Source of the DNA: Methyloligella sp.
Lineage (GTDB): Bacteria; Pseudomonadota; Alphaproteobacteria; Rhizobiales; HXMU1428-3
Assembly: GCA_021604645.1 (NCBI GenBank)
Contig: BQJJ01000003.1
Coordinates: forward strand, 240,551-304,550
Direction: 5' to 3'
DNA: 64,000 bases
Below are positions 16,900 to 25,040 of the stretch, in pieces (positions within the stretch are counted from its first letter, which is position 1; each line of letters begins with the position of its first letter). Position numbers and translations under genes: made by a program. The notes under the pieces were generated by a model that had not been told where the DNA came from, made no database searches, and saw nothing but the letters and a program-made list of their open reading frames with translations.

Positions 16900-17828
16900 A
16901 GTGTTACCTCCATTCCATCGTAAGAGACTTCCCAGCCTTTGTTTTCTATGGCTTTTCTTTCATCTGAATTATCTCTAAGGACCGGATTTGAATTGTTGAT
17001 GTGGATATAAATTTTCCGATCAATATTCATATCTTCAAAAATTTTCAGTGTACCGTCATCACCTGACATATTCATATGTCCCATGCGCTCACCTGTTTTG
17101 GGAAGTAGACCTTGGTCTAGCATCTCATTGTTGGTGTAGAGTGTGCCATCAAAGAAGATCATCTCGGCGCCAGTGATCCGTTCTCTTAATGGCTGATCTA
17201 CCTCGGCGCAACCTGGGATATAATAAAAGCCTTTGCCTGAGCTGAACTCTTTGACAAAGAGGCCGATGGTATCCCCTTCTTGGGTGCCAAAAGTTCCATC
17301 TGCTTTTTTCTCTTCCAAATAGAGTGCGACTTTTCCTGGGACATTAAAAGGTGTGATTTCAATGCCTGCTGAACCGTTTGGTGTCATGACTTCAAAGGGG
17401 GTGTTCAGCTGTGTTTCGATCCGATTGACTTTTTCAGGATTTAAAACATTGAAAATTGTATTTGCATTAATCGTTCCAAGAACTCGGTTTGATGCGTATA
17501 GATTAAAGGGGTGTCCTTCTCTTAAGCAAAGGAGACCTGTAACATGGTCGACATCACCGTTTGTCAGCACAACGGCTTGGATTGGACTGTTTCTAATGGG
17601 GCCGTTTTCGTGAGGATGAAGTTCTTTATTATCGAAAATTTGTTGGCGAATGTCTGGAGAAGCGTTTAAGAGAACCCAATCTTTTTCATTCGATGAAACT
17701 GCGATTGAAGACTGACTACGTGGTTTTACAAATTCATGTCCACTACGGGCGTCTTTAGAATTTACTGCATTACAATTCCATTGAGGAAGACCGCCACCTG
17801 CGCCAGAACCTAAAACTTTTATCTTCAT
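16896..17828 (-). CDS. pqqB: PqqB, metallo-hydrolase-fold hydroxylase of PQQ synthesis
   Basis: A 310-residue beta-lactamase-fold protein beginning MKIKVLGSGAGGGLPQWNC, the PqqB hallmark. VVLTNGDVDHVTGLLCLR replaces the usual HxHxDH, as in other PqqB. PqqB acts on the processed glutamate-tyrosine intermediate before PqqC. It lies 277 bases downstream of the first pqqA, with an internal hairpin/terminator between them that probably lowers pqqB-E expression relative to pqqA. GTGAGG precedes the ATG. Confidence 0.97.
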   Translation of the reverse strand: MKIKVLGSGAGGGLPQWNCNAVNSKDARSGHEFVKPRSQSSIAVSSNEKDWVLLNASPDIRQQIFDNKELHPHENGPIRNSPIQAVVLTNGDVDHVTGLLCLREGHPFNLYASNRVLGTINANTIFNVLNPEKVNRIETQLNTPFEVMTPNGSAGIEITPFNVPGKVALYLEEKKADGTFGTQEGDTIGLFVKEFSSGKGFYYIPGCAEVDQPLRERITGAEMIFFDGTLYTNNEMLDQGLLPKTGERMGHMNMSGDDGTLKIFEDMNIDRKIYIHINNSNPVLRDNSDERKAIENKGWEVSYDGMEVTL

Positions 17829-17919
17829 ATTTTTTTGAACCTCACCCCGTAATGCGTTCTTAATTTTATAGATAACATAAGAACGCTCAATGTTTTTGTT
17901 TAAGCGGTATACTAAGTTT

Positions 17920-17936
17920 GGTCCTTTAGTAGGACC
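17920..17936 (-). other. Leader hairpin upstream of pqqB
   Basis: GGTCCT/AGGACC stem with a five-base loop. AGTAGGACC occurs twice in a row (about 17928 and 17945 on the plus strand), so alternative pairings are possible. Could stabilise or process the pqqA-pqqB transcript. Confidence 0.4.
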
Positions 17937-18034
17937 GTTTTTGAGTAGGACCGCTTTTGATGTTTTATTTTATTTGTGATTAAGGTGTCTTATGCAAGCG
18001 TACTATTCAATGAGAAATATCAATATTTAAAAAG

Positions 18035-18066
18035 AAAAAACGGTGATGAAAAATTCTCCACCACCG
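18035..18066 (-). terminator. Partial terminator/attenuator after pqqA copy 1
   Basis: On the minus strand CGGTGGTG and CATCACCG pair over eight positions, one of them a G-U wobble, around a ten-base loop, followed by six T. Forty bases after the pqqA stop and before pqqB, so it may let most transcripts end after pqqA. Confidence 0.65.
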
Positions 18067-18105
18067 CTCTTAAGTACAGTTTATACTGCTAGCCTAAGAT
18101 CGCAC

Positions 18106-18195
18106 TTAAGCGCGGTCTAGTTCAGCTGGCATATAACTAGTTACTTCCATGCCTGTTTCTGTTTCAGACACTGATGGAGTTGTCCATTCTTTCAT
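18106..18195 (-). CDS. pqqA: PQQ precursor peptide PqqA, copy 1
   Basis: A 29-residue peptide starting MKEWTTPSVSE and ending YMPAELDRA. Glu17 and Tyr21 (E-x3-Y) are the residues cross-linked to make PQQ. The strong ribosome binding site AAGGAG lies 8 bases upstream. First gene before pqqB; an attenuator follows. A second copy with the identical peptide lies 417 bases further upstream. Confidence 0.95.
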   Translation of the reverse strand: MKEWTTPSVSETETGMEVTSYMPAELDRA

Positions 18196-18612
18196 AGTAA
18201 ATCTCCTTCTTTTCTGGTTTTAGTTATGTTGCGAAGTGGGTGCTGGCACCTTGACTTCACATTATTATATTACCTTTTACCTGAAACACTCACCAATCAT
18301 AAAAGCAAATCATCCAGTAAGAATCTTGTAAAAATAGCCTGATTTGATCGTGTTTATGAGAGCCGTGTAAGAAAAAATGCTCAAATTCACACTAAAGATC
18401 TTTAAAGAGGCCGCTATGGTGTGTTTTTCGCAAAACTAATTATTCATATTTTTTGCATGATTCTTTGTGAGATGCGCAATTTAGTGGTTCACTCAAAAAT
18501 TGAAATAGCTTTTATATTATGAAGGATTTTAAAGCAGAATAAAAAACGAAAAAACCGACAGGTGATTTCTCATCCCGTCGGTTTTAAACCCATGATCGAA
18601 AAGTTTTCTAAC
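18196..18612 (-). promoter_or_regulatory. Upstream region of pqqA copy 1
   Basis: 417 bases between the two pqqA copies. A TATAAT on the minus strand (18269-18264) is a plausible -10 box without an obvious -35. GGTGCCAGCACC (18250-18239), an inverted repeat, lies in the presumed leader. The terminator of the second pqqA copy occupies 18541-18585. No reading frame is credible here. Confidence 0.4.
18541..18585 (-). terminator. Rho-independent terminator of pqqA copy 2
   Basis: On the minus strand AAAACCGAC pairs with GTCGGTTTT, extended inward by two G-C pairs after one mismatch, and is followed by a T-rich run (complement of 18541-18550). It makes copy 2 its own small transcript. Confidence 0.85.
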
Positions 18613-18702
18613 TTATGCGCGATCTAGTTCAGCTGGCATATAGCTAGTAACTTCCATGCCTGTTTCAGTTTCAGATACTGAAGGTGTTGTCCATTCTTTC
18701 AT
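18613..18702 (-). CDS. pqqA: PQQ precursor peptide PqqA, copy 2
   Basis: Encodes exactly the same 29 residues as copy 1, but eight codons differ synonymously, so the duplication is not recent and the peptide has been held constant by selection. GGGAGAGA lies upstream of the ATG. A TATAAT (18740-18735, minus strand) and the inverted repeat AAGGTT/AACCTT (18717-18730) lie before it. A terminator follows, so it is probably expressed as a monocistronic message. Confidence 0.95.
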   Translation of the reverse strand: MKEWTTPSVSETETGMEVTSYMPAELDRA

Positions 18703-18949
18703 TTGTTCTCTCTCCCAAGGTTTGAACCTTAACAATTATAGAAATATTTATTAATTCATCATAGTTATAGTAGCTGGTATTTTCAGACATTAGAAATGGA
18801 AAAAAGTCTAAATTTTTCGATTTTTTAGACTAAATAGGGACATTTCAGCTTGTTTCTGAGAATTTTCTAATAAAACTCTAAGTTTTGAAATCTCGTAGGT
18901 GTGAATCAAATTTTCTTTATATTTTAATTTTAGGCCATCCTACAGCACT

Positions 18950-19201
18950 CTACCCACCGGCAACAGGAGGCCAAATTGCGAGGGTATCTCCATCAGTTAA
19001 TGAAGTTTGGGCTGCGCTCATGAGTGGTGTGTAGTTGCCGTTTACGAGGATTAGGTGGCAGCTTTCTTTTGGAACGTTATATTTATCTATCAGGTCCATT
19101 ATTGTGGTGTTTTCAGGCACAGATAATGTGATTTGGTTCTTTTTAGCTTCTGCTGGCAATGATGTGGCCAAGGTCGCGTAGAGTTTGAATGTAATGTTCA
19201 T
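18950..19201 (-). CDS. MoaD/ThiS-family sulfur carrier, probably for the aldehyde oxidoreductase cofactor
   Basis: An 83-residue ubiquitin-fold protein from MNITFKLYATLATSLP to a C-terminal WPPVAGG, the di-glycine that is thiocarboxylated. MoaD-like proteins supply sulfur for the dithiolene of molybdopterin. Extra copies are characteristic neighbours of tungsten aldehyde oxidoreductase genes, as here. The start is taken at 19201, with GAGGT about ten bases upstream; a GTG at 19213 would add four residues. In the Aromatoleum aor operon a similar gene follows the catalytic subunits. Confidence 0.85.
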   Translation of the reverse strand: MNITFKLYATLATSLPAEAKKNQITLSVPENTTIMDLIDKYNVPKESCHLILVNGNYTPLMSAAQTSLTDGDTLAIWPPVAGG

Positions 19202-19322
19202 TTGGGTCGACACCTCATTGGTTCTGATTTTTGTTTACAATAATGGGTATCCTCCAAGAACTCAATTATCCATATGCATAAATAGGGCGTTGAGTGATAA
19301 TTCTTCGTATTTTTTGTTGCCC

Positions 19323-19397
19323 TTTCAGTTACCCACTCTTTTGAAGTCTCTTTTGGTTACCTACAAGTAACCGGGGCAGCAACCGTGCTATTACAAC
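19323..19397 (+). repeat. Hairpin repeat, family A (GGTTAC/GTAACC variant)
   Basis: GGTTAC-CTACAA-GTAACC at 19355-19372, followed by GCAACCGTGCT-like sequence, matches the hairpins seen at 34.6, 40.0, 57.6 and 62.3 kb. Both arms carry the A/T change, so pairing is kept. Confidence 0.55.
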
Positions 19398-19461
19398 GCT
19401 TGAGTTTCTTTTTAAGCGTGCTTCCCATTGTTCAAGATATTAGCGTTGTGAATTTTGAATT

Positions 19462-19496
19462 AAAAAAGCGCTGTGAAATATTCACAGCGCTTTTTT
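19462..19496. terminator. Bidirectional rho-independent terminator
   Basis: GCGCTGTGAA/TTCACAGCGC stem flanked by six A and six T. It lies 51 bases past the stop of the acidic outer-membrane-like gene on the minus strand. Confidence 0.9.
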
Positions 19497-19546
19497 GTTT
19501 GTTCTTTTTAAATAATATCTACAATGTAATTGTAGGATCTAGAGAT

Positions 19547-20356
19547 TTAAAAATCGAGTTCAAGCCCCCATTTGAAGGTCACATCAGCTGTGTCATCGTT
19601 TGTTCCGAATAGAACACCAAATTGAGCTTCTAGTTCCATGCCTTCTTCTTCATCTTCGTCATCATCATCGTTATTTTTAAAGGATGCTTTTTCATGACGA
19701 GGTTCTAATTCTGTTGAATAATAAAAAACAGGACCGACCATATGTTCATTTAGATTTTCTTCATCTTCATCTTCGAAGTCTTTGTGTGTACCATAACCTT
19801 CAACGCCGAATCCAAAGCTATTCGTCATTTGGTACCTTACTTGGTAAGCATACTGTACACCGTCAAACTGTTCATCTTCTTCGTTTTTAAGGTCGCCAAT
19901 GTAGTAGAGGTTTCCTCGAACAAGCCATTTATCGAAAGATTGTTCAGCAATTACACCGATAGCAAACTCTTTTTCGTCTTTTTCATCATCTTCGGTTGAA
20001 AATTCTCTCGATATTCCACCAAATAAAGCTAAACCAAATCCATTTTTTTCAGGATCTATTAATTCAATTTGAACTTCAGCTTCTAATTCAGAAAGTTCGA
20101 AATTTCTCTCGCCTTCCTCTTCTTCAAAACCAATACCGACTGTTAATAAGAGCCAATTAGTTATGCCTAATTGAGCTTCTATTTCTTCTTCGTGTTCATA
20201 TGCACCTTCACCGTTATCGTCAGTGTAAGTTGCTTCATATTGTATTTCAACTTCACCTTTTTCAACGCCAGCTTCTTCAAGGCTCAATGCATTGGCAGGC
20301 AATGTCCAAATAAGAAGAAGGGCAACAGATGCAGCAATTTTTAATTTATTAATCAT
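19547..20356 (-). CDS. Acidic secreted protein, probable outer-membrane beta-barrel
   Basis: 269 residues with a clear signal peptide (MINKLKIAASVALLLIWTL, cleavage near ANALS). The mature part alternates hydrophobic strands with very acidic turns (EYEATY-type strands; EDDEKDEKEF, DDDDEDEEEG), and ends with the strand FKWGLELDF, a typical barrel end with terminal phenylalanine. No specific family is recognised; similar proteins are annotated as transporters or porins. It lies between the FAD subunit and the MoaD-like gene of the aldehyde oxidoreductase cluster, but has its own terminator. The acidic turns could bind cations, which is an inference. Confidence 0.65.
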   Translation of the reverse strand: MINKLKIAASVALLLIWTLPANALSLEEAGVEKGEVEIQYEATYTDDNGEGAYEHEEEIEAQLGITNWLLLTVGIGFEEEEGERNFELSELEAEVQIELIDPEKNGFGLALFGGISREFSTEDDEKDEKEFAIGVIAEQSFDKWLVRGNLYYIGDLKNEEDEQFDGVQYAYQVRYQMTNSFGFGVEGYGTHKDFEDEDEENLNEHMVGPVFYYSTELEPRHEKASFKNNDDDDEDEEEGMELEAQFGVLFGTNDDTADVTFKWGLELDF

Positions 20357-20560
20357 TATATCCCCCTGATTAGGGCAATTTACTTGCCTTATTTTTAACA
20401 GTTTCTTTGATACCCAAATTTCAAATGGATTGAAATAGAGAAAAAGGCTTTTAATGGAGATGTGATGTGAATGAATGTGGTTGGTTGTTTAAACGTCACA
20501 GAAAATGAGAGGCTTCTAAGAAACCTCTGAGAAAACATAAGTAAAATTAATGATTTAACA

Positions 20561-20596
20561 AAAAAGCCACCTTGTTTTCTTACAAGGTGGCTTTTG
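20561..20596. terminator. Bidirectional rho-independent terminator
   Basis: AAAAGCCACCTTGT/ACAAGGTGGCTTTT stem followed by T-rich sequence. It lies about 40 bases past the stop of the FAD oxidoreductase gene on the minus strand. Confidence 0.9.
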
Positions 20597-20635
20597 TTTT
20601 TAAGTGTCTTTGTATTGGTTATCTAACTTGAATTA

Positions 20636-21880
20636 TTAGACAATCCCTTGGGCGACAGCGACATATGCTTCTGGCAAGCGCTGGGGTTCTTTCATTAACT
20701 TGTCTTTCCATGGGCCCAGGTCTAGTTCAGTTTGAATGAGACCGCGCAGGATGCCGACATGTTCGGTTAGGCCAACAGCCTGTCCACCGACGAGTTTGTT
20801 ACCATCAAATTCAAGACGGAGATATCTGTTGTTTGGAAGGTCGACCATTTTTGCACTGTCTCCTCCTTCAACGCCCATCCATAAACCGAATGAAGCTGTG
20901 ATGAGGCCCATTGATTCAAGGACGTTCATGTTGAGACTGCCTTCATGCGGGGTGGCTTTGCCTGTCATGTTTTGGGCAGCAATACGACCATGTTCTACAG
21001 CGACGGGTTGAATGGCCAGCATCTCAGCTTTTTGTGTTGAAAAGTCAATTGCCTGGCAAACGTCACCTGCTGCATAAACATCAGGTACGCTTGTGCGCAT
21101 ATATTGATCAACCAAAATGCCGTGTTCTATTGTCACGCCGCTTGAAGCCAGGAAGCCGATGTTTGGTTGAACACCAGCTGCTACCACTAGTAGTTTAGCG
21201 TCGAGAGCTTCACCGCCTTTAGTATGGACGGTTAACCCTTCAGGGCCATCTCCAACTTCAGAGATCATTGTGCTAGTCAATACGCGAACACCTTTAGACT
21301 CGCACCATTGCTGTAGCATAACGCCTGCTGTTTCATCGAGCATGCGGGGTACCATACGGTCACCCATTTCAACCACAGTTAAGTTTACGCCTTTAAGGGC
21401 GAGAGATTCCAGGATAATTGAGCCGATGAAACCTGCGCCCATGAGGACAACAGGTTCACCTTTTTGGGCAAGCCTTGCTATGTGGCGCGCGTCTTCAAGG
21501 GTCCAGCAATTATAAATGCCGTCTCTGTCGAGGCCAGGGATTGGCGGTGTGATCGGGCTGGCGCCGGTGCAGATCAGTAGTTTATCAAACTGAATTTCTG
21601 AACCATCTTCTAGTTTTAATCGCTTTGATTTGCCATGAAGGGCTACCGCTACGCCGTGAACATAATCAATGTTCAAATTTTCATAGTGGTTATCTTGCTG
21701 ACGCAGGTAAGTTCCATCTTCACCAACTTTTTCAATTAAGTAGTAAGGGATGGCCATGCGTGAATAAGGAGGCTCTGGTTCGCCGCCTAAAAGTGTTATT
21801 TTAGCTGTTTTGTCATGTTTTCGTAGTGTTTCAGCTGCTGTGACGCCAGCTGGACCCGCGCCGAGTACAAGATAGTGCAT
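20636..21880 (-). CDS. aorC: NAD(P)H/FAD-dependent oxidoreductase, probable FAD subunit of the aldehyde oxidoreductase
   Basis: A 414-residue pyridine-nucleotide-disulfide family protein. The N-terminal FAD-binding motif is YLVLGAGPAGVTAAETL, the NAD-binding motif is VVLMGAGFIGSIILESL (about 155-171), and the second FAD motif is VPDVYAAGDVCQA. Start set at 21880 (MHYLVLGAGPAG) where GAGGG lies ten bases upstream; an upstream start at 21946 would add 22 unrelated residues. Its place downstream of an Fe-S protein and an AOR matches the three-subunit AorABC complex of Aromatoleum, in which this subunit exchanges electrons with NAD. That assignment rests on synteny. Confidence 0.82.
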   Translation of the reverse strand: MHYLVLGAGPAGVTAAETLRKHDKTAKITLLGGEPEPPYSRMAIPYYLIEKVGEDGTYLRQQDNHYENLNIDYVHGVAVALHGKSKRLKLEDGSEIQFDKLLICTGASPITPPIPGLDRDGIYNCWTLEDARHIARLAQKGEPVVLMGAGFIGSIILESLALKGVNLTVVEMGDRMVPRMLDETAGVMLQQWCESKGVRVLTSTMISEVGDGPEGLTVHTKGGEALDAKLLVVAAGVQPNIGFLASSGVTIEHGILVDQYMRTSVPDVYAAGDVCQAIDFSTQKAEMLAIQPVAVEHGRIAAQNMTGKATPHEGSLNMNVLESMGLITASFGLWMGVEGGDSAKMVDLPNNRYLRLEFDGNKLVGGQAVGLTEHVGILRGLIQTELDLGPWKDKLMKEPQRLPEAYVAVAQGIV

Positions 21881-22148
21881 GGCAGTATCCCTCAATCTGT
21901 TTGCCTTCAATTCATGCTTCTTTGTTTTCAATAAATCATTCACCAACAGTTTTTTCTGTTTCTGTCTTAACGAGTGAACGTTTATTTTATTATTGGGCTC
22001 ATTTTAGCAGTAATTCAGATAAAAACCATCCATGATTTTTGTCCGAAAACTTCTTCTTTGGCCTTAGAAAATGGATTAGATCTTAGATTTTCCATCAACC
22101 CAAGGTTTTGTTGAGGTTAATTTCAACAGCTTGGATTTGAGTGAAAAG

Positions 22149-22182
22149 AAAAAGGCCTCTAATTAAATTAGAGGCCTTTTTT
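22149..22182. terminator. Bidirectional rho-independent terminator after the AOR gene
   Basis: AAAGGCCTCTAAT/ATTAGAGGCCTTT stem with A and T tracts on both sides, 34 bases past the AOR stop. The rest of 21881-22215 shows nothing else. The FAD subunit would then need its own promoter or read-through. Confidence 0.9.
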
Positions 22183-22215
22183 AATTTATTGCCTTTGGTT
22201 TTTGATAGACTTTAT

Positions 22216-24069
22216 CTATAGGCCAAGGCGTGAGAGTGTTTCACCTGTTGGTGTGCCATCTGTTGACCAGCCACGAAGCTCATAATATTCTGGCAGCATT
22301 TTATCTAGGCCAGAAACAAGACCTTTTGCTGGGCCAGCTTTTGAAGCTTCTTTCATGACGCGTTCAGGTAATGTGTCTTGATCGCCTAAAATGCCAGCTG
22401 ACATGTTGTAGCGACGTTCCATATTCCAAATGCGCTCACCAACTTCCATTAGTTTTTCTGGTGTCCAGCCACCATCACAAGCTGTATCAACTTGTGGGGC
22501 GATGTCTTCCAGGGTCCAGGCGAAGGTTGTGAAAACGCAGATGCCAGCACTGTCAACAGCAGCTGTTGCATCTTGGAATGCTTTCACGAGACCAGCTTTA
22601 CCCTCAGTTGCAAGTGGATCTGTTTTTTCTGGGATACCCAAAATTTCAGAAGACACTGTGTAAGAGCGAAGGTGGCAACCACCACGGTTTGATGTGGCGT
22701 ATGTTAGCCCCATGCCTTGAATGCCGCGAGGATCGTAAGCTGGGAATTCTTGACCTTTACAAGTCATAGAAAGCTCTGGACGGCCATATTTTTCACATAG
22801 ACGTTTTGAACCCATACCGAGTTCAGCACCAAAACCTTCAGCCATACCAACGAGTTCACAAACTTTTACCAAAGCTTCGGCGTTACCGAATTTTAGTTCA
22901 ATGCCACCTGTTGTGTTGTGGTTGATGACCCCTTCTTCGTAAAGGTCCATTGCAGCTGCAATGGTTGAACCTAATGAAATTGGGTCAAGGCCGTGCTCGT
23001 TACATAGGAACTGAGCGTATGTTAGTGCGTCTAGATCGTTTACACCCGTTGCTGAACCAAGCGCCCAGGCTGCTTCATATTCCAAGCCACCAGATGCGTG
23101 TTTGTAACGTTCTTTGTCTTCACCTTGAAGGGTGAAGTGAGTTGGGTCGATTGTTGAAACACGACCACAAGCAATTGTACAGCCAAAGCAACCCTGGTTA
23201 GTTGAGAGGTTTGCTTTGCCATCTGAGCGGCGAGGCTCAGCCATAGCTTCAGCTGAAATGTCGTGAGCACCTTCAAAGACAGTGTCACGGCAGTTGCGTG
23301 TTGGCATCGCGCCAGACTCGTTGATCACGTTCATCAGAACTTGCGTGCCGAAAGCTGGGAGGCCCTCGCCAGTCACTGCGTTTTCCGCCAATACTTTTTT
23401 ACCAGCATCAGTTGCTGCAAAGAAGCCTTGAGGATCTCTGACTTGAACGCCGTTTGAGCCACGAGCTACAATCGCTTTTAAGTTCTTTGAGCCCATGACT
23501 GCGCCTACACCAGAGCGGCCAGCGGCACGGTGCATATTATTCACAATACATGAATAAAGAACGCCTTTTTCACCAGACACACCAATTGTTGCAACGTGGG
23601 CAAGTGGGTCTTGCACTTCGGCTTTAATCATGCCGTCAGCTTCCCAAACTGTTTTACCCCAGAGGTGATCTGCGTCTCTTAACTGGACGTTATCATTGAA
23701 GATAGACAAGTAAACTGGTTTGGGTGATTTACCTTCCAGGATTACCATGTCGTAGCCAGAGAATTTTAGTTCAGGCCCGAAGTAACCACCTGAATTTGAA
23801 CAAGCAATTGCGCCTGTTAGTGGTCCTTTGGTGATGACTGAATACCGGCCACCTGTTGAGGCACACGTGCCTGTTAGCGGTCCAGTTGCGAAGATAAGTT
23901 TATTTTCAGGAGAAAGCGGATCTACATTTGGATCTGTTTCTTCTGTGAAATATTTGGTGGCGAGACCGCGCTGTCCAAGATATTCCTGAGCCCATTCCAT
24001 ATTTAGAGGCTCTTTAGTGATCTCACCAGTTGTGAGATTGATACGTAAAATTGTTTTTGTCCAAGCCAT
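22216..24069 (-). CDS. aorB: Aldehyde:ferredoxin oxidoreductase-type tungsten enzyme
   Basis: A 617-residue member of the AOR family, which oxidises aldehydes to acids (or reduces acids) at a tungsten bis-pyranopterin centre. The N-terminus LRINLTTGEITKEPL and GRGLATKYF-like region (YLGQRGLATKYF) are family-typical. The [4Fe-4S] ligands are Cys294, Cys297 and Cys301 (QGCFGCTIAC) and Cys511 (AGICVF). No signal peptide, so cytoplasmic. The Fe-S subunit gene is 24 bases upstream and an FAD subunit gene lies downstream, as in the AorABC complex. Such enzymes are mostly known from anaerobes and facultative anaerobes. Confidence 0.95.
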   Translation of the reverse strand: MAWTKTILRINLTTGEITKEPLNMEWAQEYLGQRGLATKYFTEETDPNVDPLSPENKLIFATGPLTGTCASTGGRYSVITKGPLTGAIACSNSGGYFGPELKFSGYDMVILEGKSPKPVYLSIFNDNVQLRDADHLWGKTVWEADGMIKAEVQDPLAHVATIGVSGEKGVLYSCIVNNMHRAAGRSGVGAVMGSKNLKAIVARGSNGVQVRDPQGFFAATDAGKKVLAENAVTGEGLPAFGTQVLMNVINESGAMPTRNCRDTVFEGAHDISAEAMAEPRRSDGKANLSTNQGCFGCTIACGRVSTIDPTHFTLQGEDKERYKHASGGLEYEAAWALGSATGVNDLDALTYAQFLCNEHGLDPISLGSTIAAAMDLYEEGVINHNTTGGIELKFGNAEALVKVCELVGMAEGFGAELGMGSKRLCEKYGRPELSMTCKGQEFPAYDPRGIQGMGLTYATSNRGGCHLRSYTVSSEILGIPEKTDPLATEGKAGLVKAFQDATAAVDSAGICVFTTFAWTLEDIAPQVDTACDGGWTPEKLMEVGERIWNMERRYNMSAGILGDQDTLPERVMKEASKAGPAKGLVSGLDKMLPEYYELRGWSTDGTPTGETLSRLGL

Positions 24070-24093
24070 TAGGACATCTCCCTTGACTGTAAA

Positions 24094-24570
24094 TTATGAT
24101 GATTGAGCAGCTGAATCAGTTTTTGCTGCCCAGGCTTTCATCTTATCAAAGCCTGATTGTTCAACATCTGCGTAAGTGATGGCATCTGTTGGGCAAGCTT
24201 TTGCACAAGCCGGATCGCCGCCACATAAATCGCATTTGATTACTTTGCCTGTATCTGCGTTGTAGTTAATTGTGCCGAATGGGCAGGCAATCGTACATAC
24301 TTTACAGCCAACGCAAAGATTATCGTGAACGAGCTTCACACCAGATGCTTGATCTGTTGTGATGGCGTTTACTGGACAAGCTGATTGACACCAAGCTTCA
24401 TCGCATTGTGTACAGGTGTAAGGGACAAACCGACCTTCTTCGTGAAAATCGAAAATACGAATTCGTGATTTAGCCGGGTTGAAAGTTTGTTCGTTTTCAT
24501 ACGCACAAGCCATTTCGCATTGCTTGCAAGATGTGCATTTACCGGGATCAATTACCAGCGCGAGCTGCAT
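24094..24570 (-). CDS. aorA: Polyferredoxin-like electron-transfer subunit of the aldehyde oxidoreductase
   Basis: 158 residues with sixteen cysteines in four [4Fe-4S] sets: CTSCKQCEMAC, CTQCDEAWCQSACP, CVGCKVCTIACP and CDLCGGDPACAKACP. It is of the HycB/DmsB type and would wire the AOR active site to the FAD subunit or a ferredoxin. In Aromatoleum the equivalent subunit stacks into filaments. The start has GAGGGG just upstream (complement of 24573-24578). First gene of the cluster. Confidence 0.93.
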   Translation of the reverse strand: MQLALVIDPGKCTSCKQCEMACAYENEQTFNPAKSRIRIFDFHEEGRFVPYTCTQCDEAWCQSACPVNAITTDQASGVKLVHDNLCVGCKVCTIACPFGTINYNADTGKVIKCDLCGGDPACAKACPTDAITYADVEQSGFDKMKAWAAKTDSAAQSS

Positions 24571-25040
24571 GGGCCCCTCCTCATAATTAGTTATTGCAGT
24601 CGTTTGATCTATAAAAAGCAGTTTTTGTCGTTTTTAATAGTTTTAATCTTAAAACATGGATGTATTTAGGCGATTGAACTGACACTTTTAACTGTGCCTT
24701 TTGGTTTGATCTGTCGCTAAGTTTTCAGCCATTTGATTTTAAAATTAGCAGTTATTTTTATTGGATGCTTTCTTATTATTTTAAAAGCTGTCCAAGATTT
24801 TATATATTATTCTAAATAATCGGAAGATTCTTAGAACATTCATTAATAAGACTATCACAATTTTTTTCCTCTCGCGAGACGTCTTGAGACGGTTTCATTC
24901 GAAGGTATAGTGTTTTGATAGTGCCTGTTGGTCGTTAGGTTAAAAATGCATAAAAATGCATATTTTTGCAGCTCGTGTTTTGTTTTTTTATCAGTCATTT
25001 AGTATGAACTGGGTACGAAAAGTATTCGAGATTTGTCTTT
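24571..25040. other. Upstream region of the aor cluster
   Basis: 470 bases without a credible gene. It holds the dyads CTCGCGAG (24871-24878) and CGTCTTGAGACG (24880-24891), and a run of ATGCAT palindromes at about 24943-24972. Any of these could be a regulator site for the minus-strand aor operon. Confidence 0.4.
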
